Source: Mycolicibacterium sp. J2 (GTDB lineage Bacteria; Actinomycetota; Actinomycetes; Mycobacteriales; Mycobacteriaceae). Taken from it: 64,000 nt of DNA. Position numbers and translations under genes: made by a program. Every line of letters starts with the position of its first letter. Within the stretch, counting starts at the first letter, position 1. The stretch spans positions 472,310 through 536,309 of the forward strand of contig NZ_JAPFPY010000001.1 in NCBI RefSeq assembly GCF_026240945.1, in the 5' to 3' direction. Positions 32,889 to 42,387 of the stretch are shown here, piece by piece. Under the pieces are notes generated by a model. That model saw only the letters and a program-made list of their open reading frames with translations. It did not search any database and was not told the DNA's origin.

Positions 32889-33508
32889 ACATCGACGACC
32901 GAGACGTCATCGGCCATCTCGCCACGATCGCCGGCGCAGGCGCCGATCACCTGACGGCACTGCAGAACCGGCTCGCCGCCGCCGCCCAGCGCGACGGCGT
33001 CCTCGACATCGCCTACCGCGTCGTCGACAGTCCCGTCGGGCCGCTGTTGATCGCCGCCACCGAGGTCGGACTGCTGCGGGTCGCCTATGCCAGCGAGGGC
33101 CACGATTCCGTCCTGCAGCGACTGGCCGACAAGGTCAGCCCCCGCATCGTGCTGGCGCCTGACCGCCTGGACACCGCCGCACGAGAACTCGACGAGTACT
33201 TCGCCGGTGTGCGGCACGCATTCGACATGCCGCTGGACTGGCGGCTGTCCGCCGGCTTCCGCGGCACCGTCCTGCGACACCTCCCCGAGATCGGATACGG
33301 CCGCACCGCCAGTTACGCCGCGGTCGCCGAGCTCGCCGGCAATCCGAGGGCCGTCCGCGCGGTGGGCACCGCGTGCGCCACCAACCCACTCCCCGTCGTC
33401 GTGCCCTGCCATCGCGTCGTGCGCAGCGACGGGGCGATGGGCGGTTACCTCGGCGGCCCGCAGGCCAAGCGCCTCCTGCTCGATCTGGAGGCTGCTACGC
33501 CGGGTTGA
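32885..33508 (+). CDS. Methylated-DNA-[protein]-cysteine methyltransferase
   Basis: 207 residues of the Ogt/MGMT family, with acceptor Cys175 in VVVPCHRVV, the helix-turn-helix Arg finger region RAVGTACATNP and the C-terminal GAMGGYLGG. An extra N-terminal stretch of about 40 residues (NIDDRDVIGHLATIAG) precedes the usual domain and might contact the sigma factor. It repairs O6-alkylguanine by suicidal transfer. It is translationally coupled to the upstream sigma factor. Confidence 0.9.
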   Translation: MNIDDRDVIGHLATIAGAGADHLTALQNRLAAAAQRDGVLDIAYRVVDSPVGPLLIAATEVGLLRVAYASEGHDSVLQRLADKVSPRIVLAPDRLDTAARELDEYFAGVRHAFDMPLDWRLSAGFRGTVLRHLPEIGYGRTASYAAVAELAGNPRAVRAVGTACATNPLPVVVPCHRVVRSDGAMGGYLGGPQAKRLLLDLEAATPG

Positions 33509-33737
33509 GCAGGCTGTCGATGATCGCGTCGGCCAGCACACCGGGGGCGGTCTCGACACCCCTGCGGTGTACCCGACCGTCGTTGCCCGGCCAGCTGACC
33601 CCACTGTCGTCGAAGTGGATATCGACCTCGATGTTGTTGATAGCGGCTCGAGCCGCATCGTCGGGGCTGCTAGGAGCGGGGCGGGCCGCGATACCGCGTT
33701 GCGCAAACTCGGCCACGAGCGCTTCTACTGAAGGCAT
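33495..33737 (-). CDS. Small conserved-looking hypothetical protein
   Basis: 80 residues, beginning MPSVEALVAEFAQRGIAA. Its composition is protein-like and it has a compact mixed helix/strand pattern (VDIHFDDSGVSWPG). No family recognised. It overlaps the 3' end of the Ogt gene by 14 bp and is divergent from the gene at 33799. The open frame continues to 34463 but that part is antisense to the neighbour. Confidence 0.5.
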   Translation of the reverse strand: MPSVEALVAEFAQRGIAARPAPSSPDDAARAAINNIEVDIHFDDSGVSWPGNDGRVHRRGVETAPGVLADAIIDSLLNPA

Positions 33738-33798
33738 GGTGGGGCATACCCACCGCTGCGCCATTTCATCGCGCTCCGAGGAAACGAGGCCTGGTTGC

Positions 33799-34656
33799 AT
33801 GTCTGTCATCGACACCGACCTGGACGACCTTTTCCGCACTCCGCCGGAGCGGTTCACCGCGCGGCGTAAGGAGTTGGTCGCCGCCGCCAGGAAGCGTGGC
33901 GACCCGGACGGGGCCCGTACCGTCGGTGCGGCACGACGTCCCACGACGGCAGCATGGCTGGTCAACCTGCTGGTGCTGACCGACCCGACGGTGCGGCCGA
34001 GACTGGCCGAGCTGCACCAGGCCCTGCGCGCTGCCCATGCCGACATGGACGGGCCGCGCATCCGCGAATTGTCCAAGAAACAACGGGGATTGGTGCACGA
34101 GCTGACGGCTGCCGCGTTGGCGGCCACCGGGCAGGCGCACCCGACGTCGGCGCTGCGCGAGGAGGTGAGCGGCACCCTGCAGGCCGCGGTCGCCGATCCC
34201 GATGTCACCGCCCGCCTGGGCCGGCTGACCAAAGCCGAGACCTGGTCGGGCTTCGGGGACTTCGGCACATCGTCGGCGGTCACGGCACGGGCGGCCGCGA
34301 CGAAACGGACCGCAGCCGCCAAGCAACCGGCATCCGGAGAACCGCAGGACCGGCCCGAGATCGGGCGGGCGCTGCACCGGCGCGACACCGCTACCGCCGC
34401 CGTGAACGAGGCGCGCGGAGCCCATGCCGACGCTGTCGCTGCCGCCGAGGAGCACCTCGACAAGCTCGCTGCCGCCCGCAGCCGGTTGGCCGAAGTGCAG
34501 GCGGCACTGGCCTCCGCGGAGCGCGATGTGGTTGCCGCCCAGCGGGAATACGATCACGCACAACGCCGGGTGGACACCGCGCGCCACACATTGGAAACGG
34601 CGGAAACGGCCCTGCGGCAAGCTGATTCGGAGCTCGCCAGGCTGAACGAGGGGTGA
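33799..34656 (+). CDS. Coiled-coil protein of unknown function
   Basis: 285 residues. The first 150 are a folded helical domain (DDLFRTPPERFTARRKELVAAARKRGD, AWLVNLLVLTD). Then comes an Ala/Lys linker (about 160-190) and a long heptad-rich coiled coil from about 195 to the end. No signal peptide. I do not recognise a function. Similar actinobacterial proteins are annotated only as hypothetical. Confidence 0.72.
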   Translation: MSVIDTDLDDLFRTPPERFTARRKELVAAARKRGDPDGARTVGAARRPTTAAWLVNLLVLTDPTVRPRLAELHQALRAAHADMDGPRIRELSKKQRGLVHELTAAALAATGQAHPTSALREEVSGTLQAAVADPDVTARLGRLTKAETWSGFGDFGTSSAVTARAAATKRTAAAKQPASGEPQDRPEIGRALHRRDTATAAVNEARGAHADAVAAAEEHLDKLAAARSRLAEVQAALASAERDVVAAQREYDHAQRRVDTARHTLETAETALRQADSELARLNEG

Positions 34657-34662
34657 GCCGCG

Positions 34663-35268
34663 TCAGGCCGGCGACAGAATCGCGACCAGGAAGTCCGAGC
34701 CGTCGGTGAACGGCCGCAGATCCCAGGTCGAGAGCAGCAGATCCGCTCGAAAACCGGCGGCGGCGGCGTCGTCGAGGAACTGATCGAACTCGTAGTCCCG
34801 ACCGGCGCCGAACCCGATCACCGCCCGCCCATCGGGAGCGAGGTGGGCGCGCAGCCGGGTCAGCGTGACGCCACGGGTGCTCGGCGCCAGAAACGTCATC
34901 ACATTGCCTGCCGAGACGATGACGTCGAAGGGCTCGGTGACGCCGTGCGCGGGCAGATCGAGTTCGGCGAGGTCACCGACGAGCCAGCGCGGCCCGGGGT
35001 GGTCCTGTTGGGCGGCCTCGATGAGTGTCGGGTCGACGTCGACGCCCACCACCCGGTGCCCCGCCGCGGCCAGGTAACCGCCGAGCCGGCCCGCCCCGCA
35101 CCCCGCGTCCAGAATATGCGCGCCACGCGGCGCCATCGCGTCCACCAGGCGAGCCTCACCGTCCAGATCACGCCCGGCGGCCGCCATGGCCCGGAAGCGG
35201 TCGATATACCACTGCGAGTGTCCTGGGTCGGCGGCAACCTTCTGCATCCAGATACTCTGCTCGACCAT
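34663..35268 (-). CDS. SAM-dependent methyltransferase
   Basis: 201 residues, class I methyltransferase with motif I ILDAGCGAGRLGGYL, GVDVDPTLI (motif II) and FDVIVSAGNVMTFL (motif IV). Substrate unknown. The ATG at 35268 begins MVEQSIWMQKVAADPGHSQW, a start shared with actinobacterial relatives. The frame upstream of it crosses intergenic sequence. Confidence 0.85.
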   Translation of the reverse strand: MVEQSIWMQKVAADPGHSQWYIDRFRAMAAAGRDLDGEARLVDAMAPRGAHILDAGCGAGRLGGYLAAAGHRVVGVDVDPTLIEAAQQDHPGPRWLVGDLAELDLPAHGVTEPFDVIVSAGNVMTFLAPSTRGVTLTRLRAHLAPDGRAVIGFGAGRDYEFDQFLDDAAAAGFRADLLLSTWDLRPFTDGSDFLVAILSPA

Positions 35269-35636
35269 ATGACCATTGTGGCAGGCCGGGCCGCCCTGCC
35301 CAAAGGCCTTGAGCAGCAAGGTTGTCAGCGCCCGACGCCGGCCGTGCACACCGGCACCGGCTGTTCGCAGTGGGTCCACGGCCACCGTGTCGGCGGTCAC
35401 GTCGATGTCCTCGGTGCCCAGGGCGGCGTCCTCGGCGGGGTCCGATGTGATTCACCCGTGCCGTCTCTCACGGTGCGCGTGCGCGAACATGTCATTCCGG
35501 GCGCCTAGTATCTCTGCGGCAGGCCGAGCCGGGCACTGGTGCCAAGGCCACGCGTCGCGTCGGGGACGACGACCGCGAACCCGCCAGAACTCAGGCTCGG
35601 TCCTCGCTCGCCCGGCCCGGAAGGAAAGGATCCGCC
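35269..35636. other. Intergenic region upstream of topoisomerase genes
   Basis: No gene I can support. A TAGTAT at 35506-35511 could be the -10 box for the topoisomerase operon, leaving a leader of about 120 bases. Nothing like a good -35 is seen. The short frames here have no ribosome sites. Confidence 0.4.
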
Positions 35637-37670
35637 GTGAGCTACAACGCCGCTGACATCACTGAGCTCGACGATGTTCAGCACACCCGCCTGCGGCCGG
35701 CGGTCAACCTGGGCTTGGACGTCCTGAACACGGCGCTGCGCGAGCTGGTCGACAATGCCATCGAAGAGGTTGCCGACCCCAGTCACGGCGGGTCGACGGT
35801 CACCATCACCCTGCACGCCGACGGATCGGTCAGCGTCGCCGATGACGGTCGCGGTCTTCCCGTCGACTCCGACCCGGTGACCGGCAAGAACGGCATCGTC
35901 AAGACCCTGGGCACGGCGCGGGCCGGCGGAAAGTTCTCCGCGCACGCCGATGCGAGCAGCACGGGCGCCGGGCTCAACGGCATCGGCGCCGCGGCGGCCG
36001 TGTTCATCTCCGCCAGGACCGACGTCACGGTGCGTCGCGGTGGGAAGACGTATCTCCAGAGCTTCGGGGGCGGCTACCCCGGCATCTTCGAGGGCAAGGA
36101 CTTCGACCCCGCCGCCCCGTTCACCCGCGCCGACACCCAGAAATTGCGGGGCACGGGCAACCGCAAGCCCGACGCGCACGGCACGGAAGTGCGCATCCTG
36201 TTCGACCAGGCCGTCGTGCCGGACTCCAGCATCGACATCGGTGAGGTGCTGTTGCGGGCGCACGCCGCCGCCCGGATGTCGCCCGGCGTCCACCTGGTGG
36301 TGGTCGACGAGCGCTGGCCCGGCGGGGAGGTTCCGCCCGCCCTGGTCACGCCGTTCAGCGGCCCCTGGGGTACCGACACACTGCTCGACCTCATGTGTAC
36401 CGCGGCGGGCACCCCGCTGCCCGAGGTCCGGGCCGTCGTCGAAGGCCGCGGCGAGTACACCACCGGTCGTGGCCCCACCCCGTTCCGCTGGTCCCTGACC
36501 GCCGGTCCGGCCGAACCGGCCACGGTGGCCGCGTTCTGCAACACGGTGCGCACCCCCGGCGGCGGATCGCATCTGACGGCCGCGGTGAAAGGGTTGTCCG
36601 AGGCGCTGGCCGACCGGGCGTCCCGCATCCGCGACCTCGGCCTGGCCAAGGGGGAAGACGGCCCGGAGCCCCAAGATTTCGCGGCCGTCACCGCGCTGGC
36701 CGTGGACACCCGCGCACCCGATGTGGCCTGGGACTCGCAGGCCAAGACCGCGGTGTCCTCCCGCTCCCTGAATGTGGCGATGGCACCGGACGTGGCGCGC
36801 AGCGTCACCATCTGGGCCGCCAATCCCGCCAACGGTGATGTGGTGACGTTGTGGACCAAGCTGGCCCTCGAAGCGGCGCGCGCGCGGCGCAGCGCCGAGG
36901 GCGCCAAGGCCCGGTCACGGGCGGCGTCGAAGGCCAAGGGACTGGGCACCAACCTGTCGTTGCCGCCCAAGCTGCTGCCGAGCCGGGAGACCGGGCGCGG
37001 ATCGGGCGCCGAGTTGTTCCTGTGCGAGGGTGATTCGGCGCTGGGCACCATCAAGGCGGCCCGCGACGCCACGTTCCAGGCGGCCTTCCCCTTGAAAGGC
37101 AAGCCGCCCAACGTCTACGGGTTCACCGTCAGCAAGGCGCGCGTCAAGGACGAATTCGACGCCATCGAGCGGATTTTGGGCTGCGGTATCCGGGACAACT
37201 GCGATCCCGAGCAGTGCCGGTACGACCGGATCCTGTTCGCCTCCGACGCCGACCCCGACGGCGGCAACATCAACTCGAGCCTCATCTCGATGTTCCTGGA
37301 TTTCTACCGGCCCCTCGTCGAGGCCGGGATGGTCTATGTCACGATGCCGCCGCTGTTCGTCGTGAAGAACGGCGACGAGCGGATCTATTGCCAGGACGAG
37401 TCCGAGCGCGACACCGCGGTGGCCCAGTTGAAAGCGACCTCCAAGAAGCGGGTCGAAGTCCAGCGCAACAAGGGTCTCGGTGAGATGGACGCCGACGACT
37501 TCTGGAACACCGTGCTGGATCCCCAGCGGCGCACCGTGATTCGGGTACATCCCGACGACGGTGAGAAGAATTTGCATCACACGCTGTTCGGCGGGCCACC
37601 GGAGGGCCGGCGCACGTGGATGGCCGATATCGCCTCCCGTGTCGACACCTCCGCGCTGGACCTGACCTAG
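35637..37670 (+). CDS. topoN: Atypical type II topoisomerase ATPase subunit (TopoN)
   Basis: 677 residues, GyrB/ParE-like but divergent. The GHKL ATPase has ELVDNAIEEV (N-box), DDGRGLPVD and TGAGLNGIGAAAA. A transducer domain follows, then the TOPRIM domain with LFLCEGDSAL, ASDADPDGGNIN and KGLGEMDADDF. It fits TopoN of the mycobacterial TopoNM enzyme, described in M. smegmatis as a second type II topoisomerase with positive supercoiling activity. GTG start with GGAAAGGA upstream. The TopoM gene begins ten bases after its stop. Confidence 0.82.
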   Translation: MSYNAADITELDDVQHTRLRPAVNLGLDVLNTALRELVDNAIEEVADPSHGGSTVTITLHADGSVSVADDGRGLPVDSDPVTGKNGIVKTLGTARAGGKFSAHADASSTGAGLNGIGAAAAVFISARTDVTVRRGGKTYLQSFGGGYPGIFEGKDFDPAAPFTRADTQKLRGTGNRKPDAHGTEVRILFDQAVVPDSSIDIGEVLLRAHAAARMSPGVHLVVVDERWPGGEVPPALVTPFSGPWGTDTLLDLMCTAAGTPLPEVRAVVEGRGEYTTGRGPTPFRWSLTAGPAEPATVAAFCNTVRTPGGGSHLTAAVKGLSEALADRASRIRDLGLAKGEDGPEPQDFAAVTALAVDTRAPDVAWDSQAKTAVSSRSLNVAMAPDVARSVTIWAANPANGDVVTLWTKLALEAARARRSAEGAKARSRAASKAKGLGTNLSLPPKLLPSRETGRGSGAELFLCEGDSALGTIKAARDATFQAAFPLKGKPPNVYGFTVSKARVKDEFDAIERILGCGIRDNCDPEQCRYDRILFASDADPDGGNINSSLISMFLDFYRPLVEAGMVYVTMPPLFVVKNGDERIYCQDESERDTAVAQLKATSKKRVEVQRNKGLGEMDADDFWNTVLDPQRRTVIRVHPDDGEKNLHHTLFGGPPEGRRTWMADIASRVDTSALDLT

Positions 37671-37680
37671 GAGACACCCC

Positions 37681-39810
37681 GTGACCGCCGTTATCGAGCA
37701 GAATCCGGACCTGGTGCTCGACCAGAGCGCCGACGACTACTGGAACCACTACCAGCTCACCTTCGCGCTCTACAGCGTCAGCGACCGCGCCATCCCCTCG
37801 GCGTTCGACGGCCTCAAGCCGGGTCAGCGACGGCTGCTCTATCAGATGCACGATTCGAAATTGCTGCCCGGGAACAAACCACAGAAATCCTCGAAGGTGT
37901 GCTCTGCGGTCACCGGCAACCTGCACCCGCACGGCGGCGCGTCGATGTACGGGGCCGCCGCACTGATGGCGGCCGAGTTCCAGCGCGTGAAAGTCATTGA
38001 CGGGCAAGGCGCTTTCCCGAGGATCCAGGGTGACATTCCGGCGGCCGACCGCTACACCGAGATGCGGTTGTCCGCACCCGGGGCGGCACTGACCGCCGAG
38101 CTCGACAGTCATGCGGTGCCGATGGTGCCCACCTTCGACGGCGAGTGGGTGGAACCGACATGGCTGCCTGCTCAGTGGCCGGTTCTGCTGTGCAACGGTG
38201 CCGTCGGTATCGCGGAGGGCTGGGCCACCAAGGTTCCGGCCCATAATCCGCGCGAGGTGATGGCGGCCTGCCGGGCCCTGCTGAAGACCCCGAACATGAC
38301 CGACGACCGGCTGGTGAAACTCATTCCCGGGCCCGACTGGGGCTGCGGGGCCACGGTGGTCGGCACGGCCGGATTGCGCGAGTACATCACCACCGGCCGT
38401 GGCGCCTTCACGGTGCGCGGCACGGTGACGGTCGACGGGAAGAACTGCGTCATCACCGAACTCCCGCCGGGTGTCGCGAGCAACACCGTGCAGGACCGGA
38501 TCCGGGCGTTGGTGGAGTCCGGTGAACTGTCCGGCGTGGCCGACATGTCGGACCTCACCGACCGCCGCAACGGATTGCGCATCGTCGTCACGGCCAAGCG
38601 CGGGCACAATGCCGAACAGATCCGTGAGCAGCTGCTGGCCCTCACCCCGCTGGAATCCACTTTCGCCGCCAGCCTGGTCGCCCTCGACGAGAACCGGGTG
38701 CCGCGCTGGTGGTCGGTGCGCGAATTGATCTCCGCATTCCTGCATCTGCGAGATTCGGTGGTGCTGCACCGCAGCGAGTACCGGCTGGAGAAGGTCGCCG
38801 CCCGCCGCCACCTGGTGGCCGGGCTGATGACCATTCACCTGGACATCGACGCCGCGGTCGCGGTGATCCGCGGATCCGAGACCGTCGACGAGGCCCGGCA
38901 GGGTTTGCAGGACAGGTTCTCCATCGACGCCGAGCAGGCGGATTACGTTCTGGGACTTCAGCTTCGACGCCTGACGAAACTGGACGTCATCGAGCTGCAG
39001 GCCGAGGCCGAGAAGCTGGACGCCGAGTTCGCCGAGCTCACCGAGCTGGTGGCCAACCCGGAGGCGCGCCGCGCAGTGATCGATCGGGAGCTGGTCGAGA
39101 CGGCAAAACTGTTCAAGGGGCCCGAATTCGACCGGCGCACCGTCCTCGACTTCGACGCCACCCCGGTGACCTCCGGCGCCGATGAGGACGGGCCGCGTGA
39201 GCGGAAGGTCAACACCGCATGGCGCCTCGACGACCGGGGCGTGTTCTCCGACAGCCACGGCGAGTTGCTGACCTCCGGTCTGGGCTGGGCCGTATGGACC
39301 GACGGGCGGATCAAGTTCACCGCGGGCGGGGGTCTGCCGTACAAGATCCGGGACATCCCGGTGGCCCCGGACATCACCGGGCTGCTGCGCTCAGGTGTCC
39401 TGCCCGCCGGCTATCACTTGGCCCTGGTGACGCGGCGCGGCAAGATTCTGCGGATCGACCCGGCCACGGTGAACCCGCAGGGCGTGGCCGGTAACGGCGT
39501 GGCCGGCGTGAAACTCGCCGCCGATGGCGACGAAGTGATCGCGGCGCTGCCCGTCTCCTGCCAGAACGGCGAGGCCATCCTGTCCACCTCCGAAAAAGGC
39601 TGGAAGGTCACCGAGGTGGCCGATATCCCGGTCAAGGGCCGCGGTGGCGCAGGCGTCGGATTCCACCCCTTCGTCGCCGGCGAGGGTGCGTTGCTCTCGG
39701 CGTCGATCTCGACCACCGGGTTCGTGCGCGGCAAGCGGCCGGTGCGGGCGGAGAACCGGGCCAAGGCGTCGGTGAAGGGCTCCGGCGCGGACGTGACGCC
39801 CGCCGAGTAG
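37681..39810 (+). CDS. topoM: Atypical type II topoisomerase cleavage subunit (TopoM)
   Basis: 709 residues, GyrA/ParC-like. Winged-helix DNA-cleavage domain with catalytic Tyr125 in ADRYTEMRL, a tower and coiled-coil region (about 330-480), and a short C-terminal region with repeats such as NPQGVAGNGVAGVKL and KGRGGAGVGFHPF. The quinolone-contact loop reads HPHGGASMYG (82-91): the positions of E. coli GyrA Ser83 and Asp87 are Ala87 and Gly91. With TopoN it makes an A2B2 enzyme. GTG start. Confidence 0.82.
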   Translation: MTAVIEQNPDLVLDQSADDYWNHYQLTFALYSVSDRAIPSAFDGLKPGQRRLLYQMHDSKLLPGNKPQKSSKVCSAVTGNLHPHGGASMYGAAALMAAEFQRVKVIDGQGAFPRIQGDIPAADRYTEMRLSAPGAALTAELDSHAVPMVPTFDGEWVEPTWLPAQWPVLLCNGAVGIAEGWATKVPAHNPREVMAACRALLKTPNMTDDRLVKLIPGPDWGCGATVVGTAGLREYITTGRGAFTVRGTVTVDGKNCVITELPPGVASNTVQDRIRALVESGELSGVADMSDLTDRRNGLRIVVTAKRGHNAEQIREQLLALTPLESTFAASLVALDENRVPRWWSVRELISAFLHLRDSVVLHRSEYRLEKVAARRHLVAGLMTIHLDIDAAVAVIRGSETVDEARQGLQDRFSIDAEQADYVLGLQLRRLTKLDVIELQAEAEKLDAEFAELTELVANPEARRAVIDRELVETAKLFKGPEFDRRTVLDFDATPVTSGADEDGPRERKVNTAWRLDDRGVFSDSHGELLTSGLGWAVWTDGRIKFTAGGGLPYKIRDIPVAPDITGLLRSGVLPAGYHLALVTRRGKILRIDPATVNPQGVAGNGVAGVKLAADGDEVIAALPVSCQNGEAILSTSEKGWKVTEVADIPVKGRGGAGVGFHPFVAGEGALLSASISTTGFVRGKRPVRAENRAKASVKGSGADVTPAE

Positions 39811-39837
39811 GCGTTCTCCCGGCCCGGCTCCGGGGTT

Positions 39838-40686
39838 CTATTCGAGGCCGAGTTTGGCGGCGAGGTCGAGTACCGCCTGCGCACGCGCCTTGGTGGGGCC
39901 GACGCTGCCGTCATAGGGGCCGGCGGGCGCGTCCAGCAGGGCGAGCGTGCGGCGCGCCTCGTCGATCTCCATATCCGACGGGCTCAGCAGGCTGTTGATG
40001 GTCTCGGCGTGCGCGGGATCGAGGCACAGCCGTCCGGTCATGCCGGCGGCCTTGGCCACGGCGGTGTCCCGAGCCAGCCGGTTGGTTGCGGCTCGGAGCG
40101 TCGGTCCGTCGATCGGGGCAGGGCGCCGGGCGGCGCGGCTCGCGATGACCAGCCGGGCCCGCGCGTACGCCAGCACGGAGGGATCATCGCTCATGCCGGT
40201 GTCGCGGCGGAAGTCGCCGACCCCGAACGCGATCCGTGCGCATGCTGCCGTCCGCGCGATATCGAGAGCCGACTCGATACCGAGCGCCGATTCGATCAGC
40301 GCCACCACCGGCATCCCGTCGGGCAGCCGGGCGGCGGTAGCGACCACATCGTCTGCACCTTCGACCTTGGCCAGCATCACCCCGGCCAAGCCCGGGGTCT
40401 GCGCGACCGCGTCCAGATCGGCCGACCACGCGGCGGTGCTCACGCTGTTGATCCGCACCCAGGCCTGTCCTCCGGCACTGAGGTACTCGGCCACGGCGCT
40501 CCGGCCGGCCGTTTTCAACGGCTCGGGCAGCCCGTCTTCGATATCGATCACCACGATGTCGGCGCGCCCGGCTGCGGCGGCGTCGAACGCCTCACCGCCA
40601 CCGGGCAGGCCTGGCTGCAACAGCCATGTTCGGGCCAGTGACCAGTGCGGTTTACGGATACGTTCGGCGACCCGCGCTGCAACCAC
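39838..40686 (-). CDS. HpcH/HpaI-CitE-like lyase
   Basis: About 282 residues of the CitE/citramalyl-CoA lyase branch of HpcH/HpaI aldolases: DIVVIDIEDGLPE, WVRINSV, GVMLAKVEGADDV, ALIESALGIESALDIA and FGVGDFRRDTG provide the Mg2+ and CoA-ester binding residues. It probably cleaves or makes a short acyl-CoA such as citramalyl- or malyl-CoA. No citrate lyase alpha or gamma subunits are nearby. The open frame starts at 40770. I prefer GTG at 40686, eight bases after GGGAGG, though the GTG at 40692 is possible. Confidence 0.82.
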   Translation of the reverse strand: MVAARVAERIRKPHWSLARTWLLQPGLPGGGEAFDAAAAGRADIVVIDIEDGLPEPLKTAGRSAVAEYLSAGGQAWVRINSVSTAAWSADLDAVAQTPGLAGVMLAKVEGADDVVATAARLPDGMPVVALIESALGIESALDIARTAACARIAFGVGDFRRDTGMSDDPSVLAYARARLVIASRAARRPAPIDGPTLRAATNRLARDTAVAKAAGMTGRLCLDPAHAETINSLLSPSDMEIDEARRTLALLDAPAGPYDGSVGPTKARAQAVLDLAAKLGLE

Positions 40687-40863
40687 GCTCACGACCTCCC
40701 ACTCGACGACCCAATTCGACGACCCACTTCGACGGAGCCGTCTCGATCGTCGGGGGATCCCGGGGTGCACGCCATATTCCGCACATTTTGTTCACCGGCA
40801 GTGCCACACGCCGCGCCGCTTGGATCACTTCATTCACAATGATCACTCTGTTAACATCGGCCA

Positions 40864-41667
40864 ATGTCCGACGAGTCGTGGACGCCACATCGGCGGCGAT
40901 CACGCATGCTCTCGCGACGCGACGCGCTGCGCTACGCCGGTGCGGCGACCGCGTTGGCCGGACTCGGTTCGGCAGTCGCCCGCACCCCCACAGCATCCGC
41001 CGCCGCGCCGACCCTGATCGACTTCGCGATGCGCCAGATACCGGCCAGGGACATCCTGGCGGCCGGCCATTCCGGCGTGATCAACTACGTCTCCACATCG
41101 CGGCCCGGTTCGTCCTTCGGCGCCAAGCCGATCACCCTCCCCTACGCGCAGTCGCTGACCGCCGCCGGTCTGGTGATCGTGAGCAATTACCAATACGGCA
41201 AACCGGGCGGGACCGCACCGTCGGACTTCACCCGTGGCTACGCCGGCGGGGTCGCCGACGCGCAGACCGCCTGGCAGCTGCACACCGCCGCCGGCGGGGG
41301 CCGCAGCGCGCCGATCTTCTTCAGCGTCGACGACGACATCGACCGCACCACGTGGAACAACGTGGCCCTGCAATGGTTCCGCGGGATCAACTCGGTGATC
41401 GGCGTGCAGCGCACCGGCATCTACGCGGGTATCAACCCGTGCCAGTGGGCCATCGCCGACGGTGTCATCGGGCGCTCCAGTACCCCCGGCCGGGCCTGGG
41501 CGTGGCAGACCCGGTCCTGGTCCCGCGGGCAGATCCATCCCGCCGCCGTTCTCTATCAGCGCATCGTGAGCACCGCGTCGAATCCGGGCCCGGTGGTGGG
41601 CGGGCTGGAGGTCGACGTCAACGACGTGCTGGCCCAGGACTGCGGCCAGTGGAACCTGCACCCCTGA
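40864..41667 (+). CDS. Tat-exported DUF1906 (Rv2525c-like) protein
   Basis: 267 residues. A twin-arginine signal (SRRDALRYAGAATALAGLGSA, residues about 17-37) is followed by a DUF1906 glycoside-hydrolase-like TIM-barrel domain: INYVSTSRPG, GLVIVSNYQYG, IFFSVDDDID and VGGLEVDVNDV with acidic residues at the barrel top. The M. tuberculosis relative Rv2525c is Tat-exported and linked to cell-wall phenotypes, probably acting on a surface glycan. Activity unproven. Confidence 0.88.
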   Translation: MSDESWTPHRRRSRMLSRRDALRYAGAATALAGLGSAVARTPTASAAAPTLIDFAMRQIPARDILAAGHSGVINYVSTSRPGSSFGAKPITLPYAQSLTAAGLVIVSNYQYGKPGGTAPSDFTRGYAGGVADAQTAWQLHTAAGGGRSAPIFFSVDDDIDRTTWNNVALQWFRGINSVIGVQRTGIYAGINPCQWAIADGVIGRSSTPGRAWAWQTRSWSRGQIHPAAVLYQRIVSTASNPGPVVGGLEVDVNDVLAQDCGQWNLHP

Positions 41668-41689
41668 GGGGGTTTGCGAGTCCGGGCGC

Positions 41690-42304
41690 TCAGGCCGCCA
41701 GGTAGCGCGTCAGCATGGTCACCAGTTGCTCGCTCAACTCGGGCACGCCGAGGGTCTGCGGTGCGGCCAATGCGTGATGCACCACCGACTCGATCGTGAT
41801 GACCACCAGGCGGGCTGCCGCCTCTTTGTCGGCCACCGCCACGTCAGGGTGAGCCGCCAGGAAGTCCCGCATGGCCTCGATCGACTCCGTGCGCCGCTGG
41901 GCCACCTTGACCAGTAGCTCATGGGAGCGAGGTGCCTGCTCGACCAGCACCCGGAGAAACTCCGGGTCCTGGCGGTGGTTGTCGAACGCGGCGGCGACGA
42001 CGTCACCGATCACCTGCTCCAGCGAGGCCGGATCGCACAGCGGTCGGCGCTGGCTGGCCGTCGCGACACCGGCCTCCAGGTGCCGGGCAGCGAGGGCGAC
42101 GACGATGGCGTCCTTGTTCGGGAAGTGCTGATAGAGCGAGCCGATGGACACATCGGCGAAAGCGGCGATGCGGTTGGTTGTGCCCCGTGCATAGCCGAAC
42201 TCGCTGAACACACTGACCGCCGCATCGAGGATGCGGTCGCGGGTGAGTTCCGATCGGCGCTGGCGCGGGCGCTTGCTCGGCTGAAGTTGCCCCTCGGCTG
42301 TCAC
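41690..42304 (-). CDS. TetR-family regulator
   Basis: 204 residues. N-terminal helix-turn-helix ILDAAVSVFSEFGYARGTTNRIAAFADVSIGSLYQHFPNK, then an all-helical ligand domain. It is divergent from the LysE gene with 223 bp between. A 9-bp inverted repeat at 42388-42410 is a possible operator. It is convergent with the DUF1906 gene. Confidence 0.92.
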   Translation of the reverse strand: MTAEGQLQPSKRPRQRRSELTRDRILDAAVSVFSEFGYARGTTNRIAAFADVSIGSLYQHFPNKDAIVVALAARHLEAGVATASQRRPLCDPASLEQVIGDVVAAAFDNHRQDPEFLRVLVEQAPRSHELLVKVAQRRTESIEAMRDFLAAHPDVAVADKEAAARLVVITIESVVHHALAAPQTLGVPELSEQLVTMLTRYLAA

Positions 42305-42387
42305 TACGCCCTCCTCGCTGTGTGCGCCGCGTTCAGCCTAAACCGGATCGGTCCCGGCCGCCGTGCGTTGCGTCGCGCGCATGTCAT

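Noticed and set aside
33738..34463. N-terminal extension of the small minus-strand gene
   Set aside because: Antisense to the coiled-coil gene; Ser/Ala-rich shadow composition.
37339..39258. 639-residue minus-strand open frame
   Set aside because: Antisense to the well-supported topoisomerase gene, His/Gly/Arg-rich composition typical of GC-rich shadows, no ribosome site or motifs.
39811..39837. Terminator after topoM
   Set aside because: Only short GC-rich complementarity (CCCGG/CCGGG) and no T-run; not convincing.
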